DNA of 5,417 bases from assembly GCA_015494005.1 (NCBI GenBank), contig WGCB01000494.1, positions 1-5,417 of the forward strand, read 5' to 3'. The stretch comes from Caldilineaceae bacterium (GTDB taxonomy: Bacteria > Chloroflexota > Anaerolineae > Caldilineales > Caldilineaceae). Below the pieces are notes generated by a model that did not search any database, had not been told where the DNA came from, and saw nothing but the letters and a program-made list of their open reading frames with translations. A program made the translations under genes and the position numbers. How positions within the stretch are numbered: position 1 is the first letter of the stretch; every line of letters begins with the position of its first letter. This document shows, piece by piece, positions 1-4,892 of this stretch.

Positions 1-860
1 GGATAGGCCAGCTCGATGGTTGGATGCTGGGGCAGGGCCCGCAGGATGGCCTCCCAAATGGCTTCCTGGGAGGCCCGCCGCTCTCGGGGATGGCAGAGGT
101 AGCGCAGGGTCAGGGCCACGCCGCTCTCCTCCACCTTGGTGATCACCCGGGGCGCCAGGTCCGCCTCCGCGAAGGGGTAGCCGTAGGTCGCCCGGCGCAT
201 CTGCTCCTGGACCTCCTGGCTGGCTGGGCCCGCGTGCCGGGCCAGGATGGCCTGGAAGAGGGCCTTGGCCTCCTCCCAGTCGCTCTCGAAGGTGACCAGC
301 ACCGGGATCTCGTGCCAGATGTAGGGAAATCCCTTCGTGTAGTTCACCAGAGGCTGGCTGAGGATCTGGCCGTTGGGCAGGTGGATCATGCGCCCGGTGT
401 GCTGCTCCCCGTCCACCCAGCCGCCCACCTCCAGGAGCGTGGACTGGAACATGCCGATGTCGATGACGTCCCCGGTCTGGCCGGCGATGGCCACCCGATC
501 TCCCACCCGGAAGGGCCGTCGCCAGAGGATGAAGAGCCAGCCGGCCAGATTGGTCAGAGGGGTCTGGAGGGCCACAGCCAGGCCCGCGGCCAGCAGCCCC
601 AGGAAGGTGGCCATGGATTGCACCCCTTCCAGCCAGATCCGCCCCACCAGGAAGAGGGCCAGGAGCCCGGTCAGGTAGGTGAGGGCTTTGTGCCAGACGT
701 GGCGGGCCTGCATCTCCTGGACGCGCCGGTCGATCATCTGCACGGCCAGGAAGCGGAGCAGCCAGAGCAGGGCCAGGATGATCAGGGAGCTGAGGAGCTT
801 CACCTCCAGGGTGGGATCCAGCTCCAGGATAGGCTGCAGCCAGGTGACGACGTCCGGCAC
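1..860 (-). CDS. MscS-family mechanosensitive ion channel (C-terminus cut by window edge)
   Basis: Small-conductance mechanosensitive channel of the inner membrane, expected to open under membrane tension and release solutes during osmotic downshock. The reading frame gives 286 complete codons and runs off the left edge. Hydrophobic segments lie near residues 22-41, 60-77 and 83-113. The third has the Gly/Ala-rich pore-helix pattern (FLGLLAAGLAVALQTPLTN). It is followed by the family hallmark RRPFRVGDRVAIAGQTGDV (about 114-132) and by HLPNGQILSQPLVNYT, typical of the MscS beta domain. The end IELAYP resembles the C-terminal end of the cytoplasmic domain, so probably little is missing. I chose the GTG at 858-860 because AAGGAGAG (875-868) sits 7 bases upstream and an extended -10 promoter lies farther upstream. 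The family call is secure; the specific subfamily is not resolved. Confidence 0.93.
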   Translation of the reverse strand, partial: MPDVVTWLQPILELDPTLEVKLLSSLIILALLWLLRFLAVQMIDRRVQEMQARHVWHKALTYLTGLLALFLVGRIWLEGVQSMATFLGLLAAGLAVALQTPLTNLAGWLFILWRRPFRVGDRVAIAGQTGDVIDIGMFQSTLLEVGGWVDGEQHTGRMIHLPNGQILSQPLVNYTKGFPYIWHEIPVLVTFESDWEEAKALFQAILARHAGPASQEVQEQMRRATYGYPFAEADLAPRVITKVEESGVALTLRYLCHPRERRASQEAIWEAILRALPQHPTIELAY

Positions 861-867
861 AGGTGGG

Positions 868-875
868 CTCTCCTT
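868..875 (-). promoter_or_regulatory. Ribosome binding site fixing the GTG start of the MscS-like gene
   Basis: The minus strand reads AAGGAGAG, followed by 7 bases and then GTG. No ATG with comparable spacing occurs upstream of the first transmembrane segment, so this site decides the non-ATG start. Confidence 0.75.
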
Positions 876-920
876 GGGGGGCAGGCGTTGGGTTCAGAGG
901 GAGCGGCTGGGGGCCCGGTA

Positions 921-948
921 AGTATAGCATGCCCCGGGTCCTGGGCAA
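921..948 (-). promoter_or_regulatory. Extended -10 sigma70-type promoter for the MscS-like gene
   Basis: On the minus strand there is a -35-like TTGCCC (948-943), a 16-base spacer, and a -10 TATACT (926-921). The -10 is preceded by TG at 929-928, giving the extended -10 form TGCTATACT. The -10 matches the consensus at five of six positions and the -35 at four of six. Transcription would start near 914, about 55 bases before the GTG start codon. This is the best promoter match I found in the window. Confidence 0.6.
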
Positions 949-992
949 ATCGTTTCCCGTGGGCCGGGGGCCTCCCGAAGGTGGGTGCATCC

Positions 993-1077
993 GTAGGGAC
1001 AGGGCTTGTCCTGTCCGCTTCCATGTGGCGTGTTTGCCCTGCCTCCTGGAGGCGGGCGCGGCAAGCAGCGCCCCTGG
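993..1077. repeat. Pair of facing REP-like hairpins in an intergenic spacer
   Basis: The first hairpin is GGACAGG (997-1003) with CCTGTCC (1010-1016) around the loop GCTTGT. The second is GGGCGCGGC (1054-1062) with GCAGCGCCC (1065-1073), a 9-bp stem with one mismatch and an AA spacer. Aligning 993-1018 with the reverse complement of 1052-1077 gives 16 identities in 26, including AGGG, GCTTG and CCGC. Several differences fall as paired changes in the stems. The two copies therefore look like related elements in inverted orientation, about 33 bases apart, as in REP/BIME or a small MITE-like unit. A short palindrome, GCCTCC-T-GGAGGC (1041-1053), lies between them. No gene is visible here. Confidence 0.5.
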
Positions 1078-1098
1078 GATCATCCAAAGCCGAACGCG

Positions 1099-1135
1099 AA
1101 AGAGGCCGAGCTCCGTCCAGGAACTCGGCCTCTTT
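1099..1135 (-). terminator. Hairpin terminator downstream of the doxX-like gene
   Basis: A perfect 12-bp inverted repeat, AAAGAGGCCGAG (1099-1110) and CTCGGCCTCTTT (1124-1135), surrounds a 13-base loop. It begins 22 bases past the TGA of the doxX-like gene. The A/T ends supply a three-U tail on either strand, but there is no longer U tract, so it is a moderate intrinsic terminator. It may act in both directions, although no plus-strand gene ends here. Confidence 0.65.
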
Positions 1136-1157
1136 GATGCGGGTCGCACCCTTGACC

Positions 1158-1526
1158 TCAATCCTCCAGGATGCCGGCCAGGGCGAAGGCCGCGCCGGCC
1201 AGGGCCGTGTCCTTGAGGAATTGGGAAAGAGAAGCCTGGTTGCCGCCCAAGAAGCCGGCCAGGTGGATGGTCAGCGCGAAGATGAGCAGCATCACGCCCA
1301 GGAGCAGGCTGGCCAGCTTGGCCTTGCGGTTGGCGATGATGGCGCCTCCGGCCAGGATGAGGGCTGCCCCGGTAAGATAGACCCAGAAGACCGGGGCCGG
1401 GAAGTAGGACGGCACCAGCTTGGACATGCCCTGGGAATTCATGAGGTGCAGCAGACCAAAGACGATCAAGGGCAGCCCATAGAGGATGCGGCTAACGGTG
1501 TTGGTGAGTACGGCTGGGACAGTCAT
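1158..1526 (-). CDS. DoxX-like small integral membrane protein
   Basis: A 122-residue protein, almost entirely hydrophobic, with four likely membrane helices near residues 11-30, 46-66, 70-92 and 104-120. A short basic loop (NRKAK, 66-70) lies between helices two and three. Size, four-helix layout and the early GLxHLMNSQGMSKLVPSYFP segment fit DoxX/DoxX-like membrane proteins. Members of that family are linked to redox or membrane-associated functions, but the biochemical role is poorly defined, so no reaction is assigned. The ATG at 1526-1524 was chosen because GAGGAGGAA (1540-1532) precedes it by 5 bases. The frame stays open to about 1907, but that extension has no ribosome binding site and does not look like protein. 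A hairpin terminator follows the stop, so the gene appears to be a single unit, transcribed away from the tail cluster. Confidence 0.82.
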   Translation of the reverse strand: MTVPAVLTNTVSRILYGLPLIVFGLLHLMNSQGMSKLVPSYFPAPVFWVYLTGAALILAGGAIIANRKAKLASLLLGVMLLIFALTIHLAGFLGGNQASLSQFLKDTALAGAAFALAGILED

Positions 1527-1932
1527 GGCAGTTCCTCCTCGTGTGAATGCTTCGGGTGAAATGATGGACAGGGGCAATTTGGGATGGATTGCTGCTTCGG
1601 CAGGGGGGATGTGGCACGTCCGGGGGAACGGCGGCGATGTGGGCCCGTACAAAGTACCAAACGCAACCGATTTCCGTAGGTGACGTCTCTTACAATCTCC
1701 CCACGGTTGCCCTTTTCCTCTGTGACCGCCCAGTGACGGTCCGGTGATGCTGGCGTGACGGCGGTGGTGTACTCTATTCTTGACGGCCCGCCTGTGACCG
1801 TCGTCCTCATCTCGGCTGTCGTCCGTTCCGCTCGCCTGCCAGGCCACCGTTGCACTGCCTTCTCGCCGGTTCTCGTCCCATCGTTCACCCTGTTGCTGTG
1901 TGTCCATCTCCTACCGAGAGGCCGCCGTCACC
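1527..1932. other. 406-base intergenic region between minus-strand doxX-like gene and plus-strand tail cluster
   Basis: No convincing gene lies here; open frames crossing it lack start signals and recognisable protein character. It must hold the control signals for the leftward doxX-like gene and probably for the rightward cluster. Visible items are a small inverted repeat GTAC-AAA-GTAC (1648-1658), a -10-like TACAAT (1691-1696) without a good -35, four 11-bp-spaced GTGAC repeats (1722-1765), and a further GTGAC at 1680 and 1794. No strong sigma70-type promoter with both elements could be identified on either strand. Confidence 0.6.
1722..1765. promoter_or_regulatory. Four 11-bp direct repeats, candidate winged-helix regulator binding site
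   Basis: The units are GTGACCGCCCA (1722), GTGACGGTCCG (1733), GTGATGCTGGC (1744) and GTGACGGCGGT (1755). The GTGAY core recurs exactly every 11 bases, about one helical turn, placing each copy on the same DNA face. OmpR/PhoB-family and SARP-type regulators bind arrays of this geometry. Read on the minus strand, the core is RTCAC, similar to TCAC-containing actinobacterial PHO-box units. A -10-like TATTCT (1775-1780) begins 9 bases after the array on the plus strand, a PhoB-like promoter arrangement for the tail cluster. Control of the doxX-like gene is equally possible. Repeat geometry is seen; regulator identity is inferred. Confidence 0.5.
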
Positions 1933-2133
1933 ATGGCCCATTTCCATCTGGACAACCACGTCTTCATCCTGCGCATCTGGCGGGAGCCCAGGGAAAACCA
2001 GGCTGCCTGGCAGAGCTGGCGGGGCAAGATCGAGCACGTGGACACCGGTCAGGAGCGTTACGTGGCTGATCTGCAGGAGGTCAACCGTTTCATCCTGGAG
2101 TTCCTGAAGAGCCAGGACCTGGACCCAGGATAG
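1933..2133 (+). CDS. Small 66-residue protein of unknown function at the head of the tail cluster
   Basis: A soluble, charged protein without signal peptide or membrane segment. Its pattern is a hydrophobic first strand (HVFILRIWREP, 9-19), a central WRGKIEHVDTGQERYV (about 29-44), and an amphipathic C-terminal helix (DLQEVNRFILEFLKSQ). The WRG-x-HV-x-TG-x-x-x-Y core feels like a recurring small domain I associate with high-GC bacteria, but I cannot name a family and assign no function. I chose the ATG at 1933, with a weak GAGAGG at 1916-1921. A GTG at 1900 is in frame but has no ribosome binding site and adds residues unlike the rest. The gene is co-oriented with the tail genes and separated from the next by 119 bases, so it may have its own expression or be an accessory or regulatory member of the cluster. 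Confidence 0.72.
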   Translation: MAHFHLDNHVFILRIWREPRENQAAWQSWRGKIEHVDTGQERYVADLQEVNRFILEFLKSQDLDPG

Positions 2134-2176
2134 AAGGCGCTGTCGTTCGAATTCGTGCCATCGGCGAAAGCCGTGC

Positions 2177-2235
2177 GTGCAATCTACGCCGCGGCAATGT
2201 AGACCCGGCAATTTAGACCACGGCAATTTAGACCA
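2177..2235 (+). repeat. 15-bp tandem repeats in the leader of the 128-residue gene
   Basis: Two identical copies of CGGCAATTTAGACCA occupy 2206-2220 and 2221-2235. They are preceded by CGGCAATGTAGACC (2192-2205) and a degenerate copy GTGCAATCTACGCC (2177-2190, 9 of 14 positions shared with the next unit). The period is 14-15 bases. The array ends one base before the ribosome binding site at 2237, so it would be transcribed into the 5' leader if the promoter lies upstream. Confidence 0.8.
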
Positions 2236-2236
2236 C

Positions 2237-2252
2237 AGGAGGTGGAACCACC
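2237..2252 (+). promoter_or_regulatory. Ribosome binding site in a foldable leader of the 128-residue gene
   Basis: AGGAGGTGG (2237-2245) is a near-ideal Shine-Dalgarno sequence, with ATG at 2253. GGTG (2241-2244) can pair with CACC (2249-2252) immediately before the start codon. Alternatively CCAC (2233-2236) can pair with GTGG (2242-2245), leaving AGGAG in the loop. The pairs are short, so the ribosome binding site is certain but any folding control is only a possibility. Confidence 0.6.
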
Positions 2253-2639
2253 ATGCCCGAGCAACTCCAGTACTCCTTCAGCGCCCAGGTCTCTGGCGGG
2301 CCCAGCATGGCCGAGGCCAAGACCCTGGACGTGGAGTCCTACGACAAGACCAAGGTGACCGTCCCGGACGGGAGCACCGATCTGGAGGTGAACATCCAAC
2401 CGGACGGCGCCGGCCTGACCCAGTTCCTGGCGGTGAAGGCCAGCGCCTACGACGCCAACCTGAGCTACAAGGTGAACAGCGCCGCGGGCACGGCCATCGT
2501 CCTGGACGCGCCCCACCTCTTCACCGGAGCCGGCGCGGTGGCCCTTCTGGACCCGGCCCCCACCAAGCTCTTCTTCTCCAACAGCACCGGCGCGGATGTG
2601 ACCATCGACGTGCTCGTGGGTCGAGACGCGACCCCGTAG
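2253..2639 (+). CDS. 128-residue beta-rich protein of unknown function, tail cluster
   Basis: I do not recognise the family. The protein has no signal peptide or membrane helix, contains no cysteine, and is dominated by alternating beta-strand patterns (TKVTVPDGSTDLEVNIQP 33-50, LTQFLAVKAS 55-64, LSYKVNS 70-76, KLFFSNSTGADVTIDVLVG 105-123). It ends in a short charged tail, GRDATP. This profile suggests a compact beta-sandwich, as in virion decoration, spike or fibre-associated domains, but that is inference from composition only. The start is firm because AGGAGG is optimally spaced. It lies 72 bases upstream of the sheath gene in the same orientation, with no terminator between, so co-transcription and a structural or assembly role in the particle are likely. 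Other options are a cargo protein or an immunity/accessory factor. Confidence 0.8.
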   Translation: MPEQLQYSFSAQVSGGPSMAEAKTLDVESYDKTKVTVPDGSTDLEVNIQPDGAGLTQFLAVKASAYDANLSYKVNSAAGTAIVLDAPHLFTGAGAVALLDPAPTKLFFSNSTGADVTIDVLVGRDATP

Positions 2640-2711
2640 CCCGGTGACACCGGCTCGGCCGAAGGAAACCGTTTCGCGTTCTGTTTTTCGCTATCGAAGG
2701 GAGGAAACTTC

Positions 2712-4274
2712 ATGCCTGTATCACCTACCTACCCAGGGGTGTACATCGAGGAAGTGCCCAGCGGTGTGCGCACCATCACCGGGGTGGCCACCTCCATCAC
2801 CGCCTTCATCGGACGGGCCCGGCGGGGGCCAGTGAACGACCCCATCCGCATCCAGAGCTTCACCGACTACCAGCGAACCTTCGGCGATCTCTGGCGAGAG
2901 AGCACCATGAGCTACGCTGTCTCCCACTACTTCCTCCACGGCGGCACGGACGCGCTCATCGTTCGGGTCCACAACGGGGCCACGGCCGCGGAGATCACCC
3001 TGTCCGCCGGCGGCGACACCTTGACCCTGGCCGCCAGCAGTCCCGGGGCCTGGGGAGACAACCTGCGGGCCGTGGTGGACCACGACACCAAGGACACCAG
3101 CGACACGTCCCTCTTCAACCTGACCGTCACCGAGGTGGACCCGGCCACAGGCAATCCGGTGGCCACGGAGAAGTTCCTCAACGTCTCCGTGGACCCGACC
3201 TCACGCCGCTTCGTCACCAAGGTGCTGGAGGAGGAGTCCACCCTGGTGGAGGTGAGCGGGGCCGTGCCCAGCACCCGCCCGGACGCCAACCCTCTGGATC
3301 CAAACGGCAACCCCATCCCGACGGCCCCCTCCACCAACGGCAGCGACGGCAGCGACCTCACCGACACCGAGGTCACCGGGGACGCCACGGCCCGCACGGG
3401 CATCTACGCCCTGGACAAGGCCGATCTCTTCAACCTCCTCTGCATCCCGCCCTTGACCCGGGACACGGACGTGGGCACGGACACCACCCTGGCCGCCGCG
3501 GCCAAGTACTGCAAGGACCGCCGAGCCATGCTCATCCTGGACCCGCCCTCCTCCTGGAAGGACGTGGGGGACGCGGAGACGGGCATCGACAGCCTGCGCT
3601 CGGACATCGGCGGCGCGAACCTGGCCATCAACGCCGCGGCCTACTTCCCCCGCCTCAAGATGGCCGATCCCCTCCAGGAGAACCGCACCGCGGAGTTCGT
3701 CCCCTGCGGCGCGGTGGCCGGCATCTTCGCCCGCACCGACGCCCAACGGGGGGTCTGGAAGGCCCCGGCCGGCATCGAGGCCAGCCTGGCTGGCGTCCGG
3801 GAGCTGAGCGTCAAGCTCACCGACGGGGACAACGGCCGGCTCAATCCCAAGGGACTCAACTGCCTGCGCAGCTTCCAGGCCTACGGCAAAGTGGTCTGGG
3901 GCGCCCGCACCCTGGCCGGTGAGGATCGCCTGGCCTCGGAGTGGAAGTACATCCCTGTGCGCCGCCTGGCCCTCTTCATCGAGGAAAGCCTCTACCGGGG
4001 CACCCAGTGGGTGGTCTTCGAGCCCAACGACGAGCCCCTCTGGGCCCAGATCCGCCTGAACGTGGGGGCCTTCATGCAGGGCCTCTTCCGCCAGGGCGCC
4101 TTCCAGGGCACCTCTCCTCGGGAGGCCTACTTTGTCAAGTGCGACAAGGAGACCACCACCCAGACCGACATCGACCGGGGCATCGTGAACATCCTGGTGG
4201 GGTTCGCCCCCTTGAAGCCCGCGGAGTTCGTGATCATCAAGATCCAGCAGATCGCCGGCCAGATTGAGACATAA
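2712..4274 (+). CDS. Contractile tail sheath protein
   Basis: Forms the outer sheath that polymerises round the inner tube and contracts to drive it into a target. The start YPGVYIEEVPSGVRTITGVATSITAFIGRARRGP (7-40) is the classic N-terminal signature of phage and eCIS sheath proteins. A variable region follows (about 85-225), with PGAWGDNLRAVVD (111-123) and LNVSVDPTSRRFV (156-168). Then come the conserved sheath core (231-400) and the C-terminal domain (about 405-520), with LNCLRSFQAYGKVVWGARTL, YIPVRRLALFIEESLYRGTQWVVFEPN and a final IVNILVGFAPLKPAEFVIIKIQQ. The 520-residue length is normal for full sheaths. Residues 184-222 form a Pro/Asn/Asp/Ser-rich loop, probably surface-exposed. GGGAGGAAA at 2699-2707 supports the ATG. 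Only one sheath gene is seen, unlike Afp/PVC clusters with three paralogues, but more could lie beyond the window. Confidence 0.96.
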   Translation: MPVSPTYPGVYIEEVPSGVRTITGVATSITAFIGRARRGPVNDPIRIQSFTDYQRTFGDLWRESTMSYAVSHYFLHGGTDALIVRVHNGATAAEITLSAGGDTLTLAASSPGAWGDNLRAVVDHDTKDTSDTSLFNLTVTEVDPATGNPVATEKFLNVSVDPTSRRFVTKVLEEESTLVEVSGAVPSTRPDANPLDPNGNPIPTAPSTNGSDGSDLTDTEVTGDATARTGIYALDKADLFNLLCIPPLTRDTDVGTDTTLAAAAKYCKDRRAMLILDPPSSWKDVGDAETGIDSLRSDIGGANLAINAAAYFPRLKMADPLQENRTAEFVPCGAVAGIFARTDAQRGVWKAPAGIEASLAGVRELSVKLTDGDNGRLNPKGLNCLRSFQAYGKVVWGARTLAGEDRLASEWKYIPVRRLALFIEESLYRGTQWVVFEPNDEPLWAQIRLNVGAFMQGLFRQGAFQGTSPREAYFVKCDKETTTQTDIDRGIVNILVGFAPLKPAEFVIIKIQQIAGQIET

Positions 4275-4294
4275 GCAGGCTGGATGGCGACCTG

Positions 4295-4336
4295 CAACTC
4301 CCAACTTCCAACTCCCAACTTCCGACTCCTAACTCC
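4295..4336 (+). repeat. Heptanucleotide tandem repeat between sheath and tube genes
   Basis: Six 7-base units run in a row: CAACTCC, CAACTTC, CAACTCC, CAACTTC, CGACTCC, TAACTCC. The first four form two identical 14-base copies (4295-4308, 4309-4322); the last two are diverged. The opposite strand is a G-rich GGAGTTG-type array. The array fills half of the 85-base spacer and ends 10 bases before the AAGGAG ribosome binding site of the tube gene. Similar heptamer arrays are known in spacers of various bacterial genomes. Confidence 0.85.
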
Positions 4337-4359
4337 CTTTCTGTCCAAGGAGAACCCAC

Positions 4360-4887
4360 ATGGCACAGTTCAGCGTCAATCCACAGCGCTTTGACCCCTA
4401 CAAGAACTTCAAATTCCGGGTGAAATGGGATGGCCGCTACGTGGCCGGGGTGAGCAAGGTGGGCGCCCTAAAGCGGACCACCGAGCCCATCACCCACCGG
4501 GAGGGCGGGGACCCCAGCACCGAGCGCAAGTCCCCGGGCCAGACCAAGTACGAGGCCATCACCCTGGAGCGGGGCGTGACCCACGACCCGGAGTTCGAGA
4601 AGTGGGCCAACAAGGTCTGGAACTTCGGCTCCGGCCTGGGCTCAGAGGTCTCCCTCAAGGACTTCCGCAAGGACATCATCATCGAGGTCTACAACGAGGC
4701 CGGCCAGCTGGCCATCGCCTACAAGGTCTACCGCTGCTGGGTCTCCGAGTACCAGGCCCTGCCCGAGCTGGACGCCAGCGGCAACGCGGTGGCCATCCAG
4801 ACCCTGAAGCTGGAGAACGAGGGCTGGGAGCGGGACTACGACGTGACCGAGCCCACCGAGCCCAGCTTCACTGAGCCGGCCGGGTAG
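4360..4887 (+). CDS. Contractile tail inner tube protein, T4 gp19-like
   Basis: Forms the hexameric rings of the inner tube inside the sheath. At 175 residues it has the normal length for the gp19/Afp1-type family. The N-terminus DPYKNFKFRVKWDGRYVAGVSKVGALKRTTEPITHREGG (12-50) is highly typical: a core beta strand, a 'VSKVGALKRTTE' turn, and the ring-stacking loop. It is followed by PGQTKYEAITLERGVTHDPEFEKWANKVWN (59-88) and the C-terminal DIIIEVYNEAGQLAIAYKVYRCWVSEYQALPELDASGNAVAIQTLKLENEGWERD (105-159). The start is set by AAGGAG at 4347-4352. It sits directly downstream of the sheath, the usual order. A short acidic Thr/Glu/Pro-rich tail (162-175) follows the fold. Function is confident from family membership and context. 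Confidence 0.95.
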   Translation: MAQFSVNPQRFDPYKNFKFRVKWDGRYVAGVSKVGALKRTTEPITHREGGDPSTERKSPGQTKYEAITLERGVTHDPEFEKWANKVWNFGSGLGSEVSLKDFRKDIIIEVYNEAGQLAIAYKVYRCWVSEYQALPELDASGNAVAIQTLKLENEGWERDYDVTEPTEPSFTEPAG

Positions 4888-4892
4888 CCCAC

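Noticed and set aside
24..1559. A 511-codon plus-strand open frame across the MscS-like gene, spacer and doxX-like gene
   Set aside because: It is antisense to two clearly recognisable minus-strand genes, crosses a terminator and promoter, and its product is Gln/Gly/His-rich with no protein-like pattern; a product of high GC content.
1691..1696. TACAAT as a plus-strand -10 element
   Set aside because: It matches the hexamer well, but no acceptable -35 lies 16-18 bases upstream and there is no extended -10 TG, so I did not list it as a promoter on its own.
1158..1907. Extending the doxX-like protein upstream to about 249 residues
   Set aside because: The added residues look random, there is no ribosome binding site, and a strong GAGGAGGAA site precedes the ATG at 1526.
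2149..2156. CGAATTCG palindrome in the spacer after the 66-residue gene
   Set aside because: An 8-base palindrome is expected by chance and nothing else around it suggests an operator or attachment site.
2641..2653. CCGGTG-A-CACCGG palindrome after the 128-residue gene as a terminator
   Set aside because: The stem is short, the loop is too tight and no U tract follows; the sheath gene downstream probably depends on read-through.
3201..4304. A 367-codon minus-strand open frame within the sheath gene
   Set aside because: It is antisense to a strongly conserved sheath protein and has the Gly/Ala/Val/Asp/Leu-rich composition of a GC-driven shadow frame.
4127..4366. Minus-strand frame encoding an LGVGSWEL-like peptide
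   Set aside because: The peptide is only the translation of the heptamer repeat array plus sheath antisense; no start signal supports it.
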